Below are positions 1 through 4,612 of a DNA stretch of 6,467 bases, piece after piece; position 1 is the first letter of the stretch; the number at the start of each line of letters is the position of its first letter. The translations under genes and the position numbers were made by a program. The notes below the pieces were generated by a model. That model was not told the origin of the DNA and ran no database searches. It saw only the letters and a program-made list of their open reading frames with translations. This DNA comes from an uncultured Ignavibacteria bacterium (lineage in GTDB: Bacteria; Bacteroidota; Ignavibacteria; Kapaibacteriales; UBA2268): positions 1 to 6,467 of the forward strand of contig CAIWET010000098.1 in assembly GCA_903911805.1 (NCBI GenBank), in the 5' to 3' direction.

Positions 1-191
1 AATATTTTTTAAATTAAAATGGTTTTTCCATGAAAAATTTTGCACTTTTCACTTTTTCCCCCCATTTTTGCGATCTGCACAAATGCAATTTATTATTTAT
101 TTAATTATTGACAAAATATTAAATACAATTTTGCAAAAAAAATTTTATTTTTGTAAGTACTAATTTTATAAAATATGGATAATAGTTTGAA
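1..191 (+). promoter_or_regulatory. AT-rich leader and probable promoter region of the TraB-dut operon
   Basis: No credible coding region is seen in this stretch, which precedes the first gene. The best match to the Bacteroidota -7 element (TAnnTTTG) is TATTTTTG at 146-153, about 38 bases before the ATG at 192. No properly spaced -33 TTTG accompanies it, so the promoter call is weak. The sequence AATTTTGCA occurs twice (36-44 and 127-135), and the second copy overlaps the palindrome TTTTGCAAAA (129-138), a possible operator. A TTGACA at 108-113 is only 10 bases from TACAAT at 124-129, too close for a normal sigma-70 pair. Any gene to the left lies outside the window. Confidence 0.35.
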
Positions 192-1055
192 ATGACTAAA
201 CTTAAAAAAATATCAATTTTGATTCCTGCTTTTCTTTTTATTTATTCTAAATCATTTTCAGCAGGAGTATTGTTGTGGGAAATTAATAGTAATACAACAA
301 AAGTGTATTTACTTGGTTCCATTCACGTTGCCGAAAAGAGCATCTATCCTTTGGATGAGAGAATTACTAAAGCTTATCAGGCAAGTGATTTTTTAGTTGT
401 CGAAGCAAATGTTAATAATGCTGACCCTAATTTAATCAAATCAAAAGCTTATTTGCCAAAAGGCGTAACTCTTGATTCTGTCTTAAAGAAAGAGAATTAT
501 GAGCAACTAAAAAAGAAGTTCAAAGAGTTTATGATACCATCAGTAATTTATAAAACTCTAAAACCTTGGATGGCTGTAATGATGATTACTCAGCTTGAAA
601 TGCAAAAAAGCGGTTATGATTTTTCAATAGGTATTGATAAACATTTTTTGGATATAACTCCACCAAATAAAGTTATGGAATTAGAGTCAATTGAACAACA
701 ATTATCACTTTTGGATAATCTTGGAAATGGAGATCAAGATGAATTTGTAAAATTTTCATTAAATGATATGGAGAATTCAAAAAAACAGGTAGACTCAATG
801 TTCTTTGCCTGGAAAAATGGTGATGAAAAAATGCTCGAAGATATTACTTTAAAAGATTCTGGAAATAAAGATAACGAAAAAATTATGGAAGCTATGCTTT
901 ATAATAGAAATGTAAATATGGTAAAAAAAATTGAAGAGTTATTATTAACTAATAAAACATATTTCGTTGTTGTTGGAGCTGGACATTTATTAGGAGATAG
1001 GGGAATAGTAAATAAAATGAAAATTTTAAATAAATATAAAATAGAGAAAAAATAA
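192..1055 (+). CDS. TraB/GumN family protein, putative secreted Tiki-like metallopeptidase
   Basis: This 287-residue protein matches the TraB/GumN (TraB/PrgY/Tiki) family by its motifs. Seen directly: a signal peptide at residues 1-24 (basic start, hydrophobic core, likely cut after S-F-S-A24, with no lipobox cysteine); the first GxxH motif G42-S-I-H45; a conserved glutamate in V-V-E71; K-P-W at 124-126; G147-I-D149; E-S-I-E-Q at 165-169; and the second GxxH motif G262-A-G-H265 near the end. In this family the paired GxxH motifs and the glutamate are thought to bind metal, and animal Tiki proteins are Wnt-cleaving metalloproteases. Bacterial GumN-type members mostly lack a proven substrate. 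Export to the periplasm or beyond is predicted. The ATG at 192 is preferred because it starts the signal peptide; the ATG at 175 hits a stop within six codons. No Shine-Dalgarno site is evident. The stop overlaps the start of dut by one base, so the two are co-transcribed. Confidence 0.85.
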   Translation: MTKLKKISILIPAFLFIYSKSFSAGVLLWEINSNTTKVYLLGSIHVAEKSIYPLDERITKAYQASDFLVVEANVNNADPNLIKSKAYLPKGVTLDSVLKKENYEQLKKKFKEFMIPSVIYKTLKPWMAVMMITQLEMQKSGYDFSIGIDKHFLDITPPNKVMELESIEQQLSLLDNLGNGDQDEFVKFSLNDMENSKKQVDSMFFAWKNGDEKMLEDITLKDSGNKDNEKIMEAMLYNRNVNMVKKIEELLLTNKTYFVVVGAGHLLGDRGIVNKMKILNKYKIEKK

Positions 1056-1492
1056 TGGAAATAGAAATTAAATTATTAAATGCTAAAGCACAATTACCTG
1101 AATACTCAACATCTGGATCTGCCGGTTTAGATATTTCATCCTGCCTCGATGAAACGATTATTTTGAATCACGGTGAAGTTAAAATGATTCCAACTGGTAT
1201 CTCGATTGCAGTTCCTCCTGGATTTGAATGTCAAGTTCGTTCAAGAAGTGGATTAGCTGCAAAAAATGGAGTTTTTGCACTTAATTCTCCAGGAACAATC
1301 GACAGTGATTATCGTGGTGAAGTAAAAGTGATTTTAGCAAATTTCGGGAATGATCCTTTTGAAATTAAAAATGGGATGAGAATAGCTCAATTAGTTATAG
1401 CAAAGTATGAACACATTAATTGGAATGTTGTTGAAGATTTATCTGAAACAGTTCGAGGCGATGGTGGTTTTGGAAGTACAGGAGTTCATTAA
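1055..1492 (+). CDS. dut: Deoxyuridine 5'-triphosphate nucleotidohydrolase (dUTPase)
   Basis: This cytoplasmic enzyme hydrolyses dUTP to dUMP and pyrophosphate. It keeps uracil out of DNA and supplies dUMP for thymidylate synthesis. At 145 residues it has the usual length of the homotrimeric family, and all five motifs are intact: motif 1 A23-G-L-D-I-S28; motif 2 R62-S-R-S-G-L-A68; motif 3 G80-T-I-D-S-D-Y-R-G-E89, with the catalytic Asp83 and the sugar-discriminating Tyr86; motif 4 R109-I-A-Q-L-V114; and the glycine-rich motif 5 R134-G-D-G-G-F-G-S-T-G143, which closes over the phosphates. Motif 5 has Asp136 where Glu is common, a conservative change. The ATG shares its A with the TAA of the upstream TraB-like gene (TAATG), so translation is probably coupled by stop-start reinitiation. 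The only purine-rich upstream sequence is a weak AGAG. A strong terminator starts 10 bases after the stop. Confidence 0.97.
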   Translation: MEIEIKLLNAKAQLPEYSTSGSAGLDISSCLDETIILNHGEVKMIPTGISIAVPPGFECQVRSRSGLAAKNGVFALNSPGTIDSDYRGEVKVILANFGNDPFEIKNGMRIAQLVIAKYEHINWNVVEDLSETVRGDGGFGSTGVH

Positions 1493-1501
1493 ATTAATGT
1501 T

Positions 1502-1553
1502 TATAAATAAAAAAAGCACTTTCGATTTTTCAAAAGTGCTTTTTTTATTTATA
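1502..1553. terminator. Bidirectional rho-independent terminator between convergent genes
   Basis: A perfect 21-bp inverted repeat pairs 1502-1522 with 1533-1553 around a 10-base loop (1523-1532). The stem core is GCACTTT/AAAGTGC. It is flanked by seven A on the left arm and seven T on the right arm, so each strand reads a hairpin followed by a U-tract. It lies 9 bases past the dut stop and 10 bases past the stop of the convergent receiver-kinase gene, so it should serve both. Confidence 0.93.
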
Positions 1554-1563
1554 GTTCTTTAAT

Positions 1564-2727
1564 TTAGTCAAAGATAGCCAATGGAACAGTGAAGATTAGT
1601 TTTGAACCTTTTTCTAATTCACTTTCAAAAGAAATTTCTCCACCATTTTTTTCAACGAATTCTTTGCTGATAATTAAGCCAAGTCCGGTTCCTCTTTCTC
1701 CTTCGGTTCCTTCGGTGGAACGTTGTTCGTCAAGTTTGAAAATATCTTCCATCATTGATTTGCTTATACCAACTCCATTATCTTCAACTACAATTTTTAC
1801 GTGAGTTTTATTAGATTCAGAAGAAATCATAACAACACCGTCTTCATCTTTTTTTGTATATTTTATTGAATTGGAAATAGCATTTCTTAAAACTGTATTG
1901 AACATATTGACGTCAGCAAAAATACTAATATCTTTATTAATATTATTCACTAATTCAATGTTTTTTTGTAATGCAGATTGAGAATGTAAATAAATATTAT
2001 TATTTACCATTTCAGATAAATTGCAAATTGTAGGTTTAAAAGGAACTTGCCCAGTTTGGGTTTTTGACCATATTAAAAGATCTTCCAACAATTTATATAA
2101 AGTATTAGCTGTATCGTGGATGACTTTACTAAAATCGTGGATATCGCTAAAAGCAAGACTATGAAAATCTTTAGTAAGATTATCAGTAATACTTAAAAAT
2201 GATGAGAATGGAGATTTTAAATCGTGTGAAATAATAGTAAAGAATTTATCTTTAGCATCATTCATTTCTTTTAATTTAATATTAGCTTCTTGTAATTTAC
2301 CATTCATTAGCATTAAAGCATCATTTTTTTCTTGAATTTCTTCTTGTGCTTTTGTTAATTTGATATGATTGCTGATTCTAATTAAAACTTCTTCGATTTT
2401 AAAAGGTTTAGTAATAAAATCAACAGCCCCAAGTTGAAATCCTTTAACAATGTCTTCAGGACTATTCTTTGCAGATAAAAATACCACGGGGATAGGATTG
2501 GTCTCGGGATCCTCTTTTAATATCTTACAAGTTTCAAAGCCATCAATAATAGGCATCATAATATCAAGTAAAATTAAATCATATTTTGATTTTTTTACAT
2601 ATAACAACGCTTCCTGACCTGATTTAGCTAATGCTATTTTATAATTTTGGTCATAAAGCATCTTGCCTATTACCTTTAGGTTGTTCTCATTATCATCTAC
2701 TATAAGGATTGAATATTTTTTTTCCAT
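1564..2727 (-). CDS. Receiver-first hybrid histidine kinase (REC-HisKA-HATPase), soluble
   Basis: This 387-residue two-component protein has its domains in reverse-hybrid order. The receiver spans residues 5-123, with acidic pair D11-D12, phospho-acceptor D55, S85 at the Thr/Ser switch position and K107-P108. A likely helical coiled coil follows (about 125-162). The HisKA domain has the phospho-histidine in S167-H168-D-L-K-S-P173. The HATPase domain has N-box N282-N286, G1 box D316-N-G-V-G320, F box F330-K-L-D333 and G2 box G346-T-G-L-G-L351. All catalytic residues needed for kinase and receiver activity are present. No signal peptide, membrane helix, PAS or GAF domain is seen, so it should be cytoplasmic and take its input through phosphorylation of the receiver by another kinase, or through partner proteins. 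No DNA-binding regulator is adjacent, so its target cannot be inferred. The ATG at 2727 begins directly at the receiver fold and has no clear ribosome-binding site. It may have its own promoter in the 91-bp gap upstream. Confidence 0.92.
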   Translation of the reverse strand: MEKKYSILIVDDNENNLKVIGKMLYDQNYKIALAKSGQEALLYVKKSKYDLILLDIMMPIIDGFETCKILKEDPETNPIPVVFLSAKNSPEDIVKGFQLGAVDFITKPFKIEEVLIRISNHIKLTKAQEEIQEKNDALMLMNGKLQEANIKLKEMNDAKDKFFTIISHDLKSPFSSFLSITDNLTKDFHSLAFSDIHDFSKVIHDTANTLYKLLEDLLIWSKTQTGQVPFKPTICNLSEMVNNNIYLHSQSALQKNIELVNNINKDISIFADVNMFNTVLRNAISNSIKYTKKDEDGVVMISSESNKTHVKIVVEDNGVGISKSMMEDIFKLDEQRSTEGTEGERGTGLGLIISKEFVEKNGGEISFESELEKGSKLIFTVPLAIFD

Positions 2728-2742
2728 TTAAAAATCTAATTA

Positions 2743-2752
2743 TGGTTAACCA
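2743..2752. promoter_or_regulatory. 10-bp palindrome in the leader of the receiver-kinase gene
   Basis: TGGTTAACCA is a perfect palindrome ending 15 bases before the kinase start codon. It is the most GC-containing spot in an otherwise A/T-run gap and could be a regulator site. A 10-bp palindrome can also arise by chance, and no second copy was noticed in the window. Confidence 0.2.
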
Positions 2753-2769
2753 AACAATTCAATTTAAGG

Positions 2770-2809
2770 AAAAAAAAATTATCATTCAAAAAGAATTTTA
2801 CTTTTTTTT
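2770..2809 (-). terminator. Possible weak terminator after the ABC exporter operon
   Basis: Read on the minus strand, downstream of the permease stop, an eight-A run (2809-2802) and an ATTC/GAAT stem (2796-2793 with 2787-2784) around a TTTTT loop are followed by a nine-T run (2778-2770). The inner 4-bp stem and outer A/T pairing are separated by a mostly mismatched five-by-five internal loop. The T-tract suits a terminator but the stem is GC-poor, so some read-through into the kinase gene is likely. Confidence 0.33.
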
Positions 2810-2818
2810 GTTTTTTAA

Positions 2819-3664
2819 TTAAAAATTTCTATTATTGATTAGTTTTACAGATACAGATATAGTAAAAAAAAGGAAAACAAGTGATGTTGAAAATATCATT
2901 GTATAACTGTCAGTTCCTAATTTTAGACTTTGGTTTAATAATTCATTTGCTTGTTTCGTATCTCCAAATGAAGAAACATAGTCATTTATCTGTGAGATTT
3001 TAGGAAGAAAATAATATAGTGAATCGGCTATAGTTATAAATGTCCCTTTATTGATAAATTGATATATAGCCTCTCTACTAGCTAATAAAGAGCTAGCAAA
3101 ATACATAAAAAATGTTATTATCAATCCTGGAATTCCTGATTTGGTTATAATTCCAAAAAGCATAACAACAGAATTCATTATTGCATAACTAAAAATTAAA
3201 GAAAATATCAAAACACTAAAATACCAATTGAATAAATTCATTTTTATTGATGAAACTAACCAAGCACCACCAACAAAATACACGATTATCACTGTGGCTA
3301 TTAATAATCCACCCAAATATCTGCCCAATAACAATTGTGTTCTAGTTATTGGTTTTGATAAAAATAAATCGATTGTTCCTTTTTCAAAAATACTAGAAAA
3401 TAAACCTGAATTAGCAAATGTAAGTGCTAATAATGCAAAGCCTCCAATTGATGAAAGAAATTTTATTTGAAAAAATAAGAAAATATTTTCTCCTAAATTT
3501 AATCCATTTTCTCCATTTGAGTTTAATGATATAGAAATTTTATCCATAGGTATAAGAAATATTCCTAAAATAAAGACTGATGCTATAATTCCTAAAACTA
3601 AGAATACTTTTTTTGATAGTGATTCTCTAAAAGTGAATCTAATTATTTCTATTATGTTATTCAT
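2819..3664 (-). CDS. ABC-2 type transporter permease
   Basis: This 281-residue inner-membrane subunit forms the channel of a simple ABC exporter with the ATPase encoded just upstream. About six hydrophobic helices are visible: residues 20-38, 68-88, 115-138, 147-173, 177-195 and 254-274, with a short polar N-terminus. The ABC-2 hallmark segment lies before helix 3: F93-E-K-G-T-I-D-L-F-L-S-K-P-I-T-R108, then L-L-L-G-R115. This is the coupling region that contacts the ATPase in the NosY/NatB-like branch. A loop of about 60 residues (roughly 196-253) between helices 5 and 6 probably faces outward. The C-terminus ends in a basic N-N-R-N-F tail, as in relatives. The start overlaps the ATPase stop by 8 bases (ATGAATAA) and has a good AGGAG site. 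Substrate is unknown. The family covers copper-enzyme maturation, sodium, antibiotic and gliding-related exporters, and nothing here separates these. Confidence 0.87.
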   Translation of the reverse strand: MNNIIEIIRFTFRESLSKKVFLVLGIIASVFILGIFLIPMDKISISLNSNGENGLNLGENIFLFFQIKFLSSIGGFALLALTFANSGLFSSIFEKGTIDLFLSKPITRTQLLLGRYLGGLLIATVIIVYFVGGAWLVSSIKMNLFNWYFSVLIFSLIFSYAIMNSVVMLFGIITKSGIPGLIITFFMYFASSLLASREAIYQFINKGTFITIADSLYYFLPKISQINDYVSSFGDTKQANELLNQSLKLGTDSYTMIFSTSLVFLFFTISVSVKLINNRNF

Positions 3665-4589
3665 TTATATCTCCTGTGTTTTTAACTAATTTTATAAAAA
3701 CATCTTCAAGAGAATTTTTTATAGGTGTGATTTCTCTGATTGTAATGTTGTTTTTCCTCAAATCGTCAATTAATACATTTAATTCATCTTCATTGTCAAA
3801 TCTTGTATAATATATATCATCTTTAACATTTTTTATATGAAAACTAGGATATAAATGTTCCAAATTTTCGGTTGTTGATAATACTAAATTAAATTCATGC
3901 TTTGTTGCAGTCAAATCACTAATGCTGCCTTCTTTTACTAATTTGCCTTTGTTTAAAAAAGCAACTCTATCAGTAATCATCTCAACTTCACTTAGTAAAT
4001 GGCTATTTAGAAAAATTGTGGTTCCCTGAGATTTAAGATGAAGTAAAATATCTCTAATTTCCTTTCTACCAATAGGATCAACTCCGTCAGTTGGTTCATC
4101 TAGAAAAACTAATTCAGGCTGATTAATCATCGCTTGAGCTAGTCCTAATCGTTGCATCATACCTTTAGAAAATGTCCTGATTTTGGAATTACTTCTTGCA
4201 GAAAGACCAACCATATCTAACAATTTTGTTGTTCTGATTGAAATATCATTTGTATTAAGATGAGATAATCTTCCAAAATAATACAAAAATTCTTTGGCAG
4301 AAAGAAATTTTGGGAAGTTATGATTTTCTGGTAAAAAGCCTACTTTTTCTAATATATTTCTATCATTTTGCTTGCTTTCGAGCAATGAAAAATTGCCAGA
4401 CGTTGGATAAACAATTCCTAAAAGTATTTTAATTAGAGTCGTTTTTCCTGCACCATTTTGACCTAAAAGTCCATATATGGTACCTTTTTCAACGTTAAAT
4501 GAAACATTTTCCAAAACTCTTAAAATCTTATTTTCACCTTTTGGATTTTTATAATCTTTTACTATGTTGTTGATACTTATTGCCGACAT
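3657..4589 (-). CDS. ABC-2 type transporter ATP-binding protein
   Basis: This 310-residue protein is the ATP-hydrolysing subunit of the exporter whose permease follows. The nucleotide-binding domain is complete: Walker A G43-Q-N-G-A-G-K49-T-T51; a glutamate (E87) in place of the Q-loop glutamine, within G-F-L-P-E; ABC signature F139-S-K-G-M143; Walker B L159-V-F-L-D163 with catalytic E164; D-loop around G168-V-D170; and the switch histidine in N194-S-H196. The F-S-K-G-M signature, the L-P-E motif and the D-G-V-D-P sequence are all common in drug/NatA/CcmA-like ATPases of ABC-2 exporters. A C-terminal region of about 90 residues (220-310) follows the core, as is usual there. The ATG at 4589 begins a normal family N-terminus; no Shine-Dalgarno site precedes it. 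It lies 23 bases after the hydrolase stop and overlaps the permease by 8 bases, so the three genes are probably one transcript. Confidence 0.93.
   Translation of the reverse strand: MSAISINNIVKDYKNPKGENKILRVLENVSFNVEKGTIYGLLGQNGAGKTTLIKILLGIVYPTSGNFSLLESKQNDRNILEKVGFLPENHNFPKFLSAKEFLYYFGRLSHLNTNDISIRTTKLLDMVGLSARSNSKIRTFSKGMMQRLGLAQAMINQPELVFLDEPTDGVDPIGRKEIRDILLHLKSQGTTIFLNSHLLSEVEMITDRVAFLNKGKLVKEGSISDLTATKHEFNLVLSTTENLEHLYPSFHIKNVKDDIYYTRFDNEDELNVLIDDLRKNNITIREITPIKNSLEDVFIKLVKNTGDINE
3671..3675 (-). promoter_or_regulatory. Shine-Dalgarno site of the permease gene
   Basis: AGGAG on the minus strand, six bases before the permease ATG and inside the 3' end of the ATPase gene. It is the only strong Shine-Dalgarno match before a start codon in this window. 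It supports ATG at 3664 as the start, and thus the 8-base overlap with the ATPase. Confidence 0.75.
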
Positions 4590-4612
4590 ATTATATTTAA
4601 TAGTTAATAATC

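Noticed and set aside
108..129. TTGACA and TACAAT as a sigma-70 promoter
   Set aside because: The spacer is only 10 bases instead of about 17, and the FCB group normally uses a different promoter consensus.
175..191. ATG at 175 as an alternative start before the TraB-like gene
   Set aside because: It reads into a stop codon after five further codons and is out of frame with the signal peptide.
1700..1717. Nine-base tandem repeat in the kinase gene (CCTTCGGTT/CCTTCGGTG)
   Set aside because: It encodes T-E-G-T-E-G in the ATP lid, where many histidine kinases have a similar G-T-x-G-E-x-G-T-G-L-G-L pattern, so it is normal coding constraint.
1589..1804. Open frame on the plus strand inside the kinase gene
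   Set aside because: It lies opposite the conserved ATPase domain of the kinase, is Ser/Pro-rich and resembles no protein; it is a mirror of the real gene.
3228..3470. Open frame on the plus strand inside the permease gene
   Set aside because: It is antisense to transmembrane helices 2-4 and the ABC-2 hallmark segment of the permease and has no recognisable domain.
4044..4336. Non-standard ABC signature (F-S-K-G-M) and Glu in the Q-loop as possible loss of activity
   Set aside because: Both are common in active ATPases of ABC-2 exporters, and the Walker motifs and switch histidine are intact.
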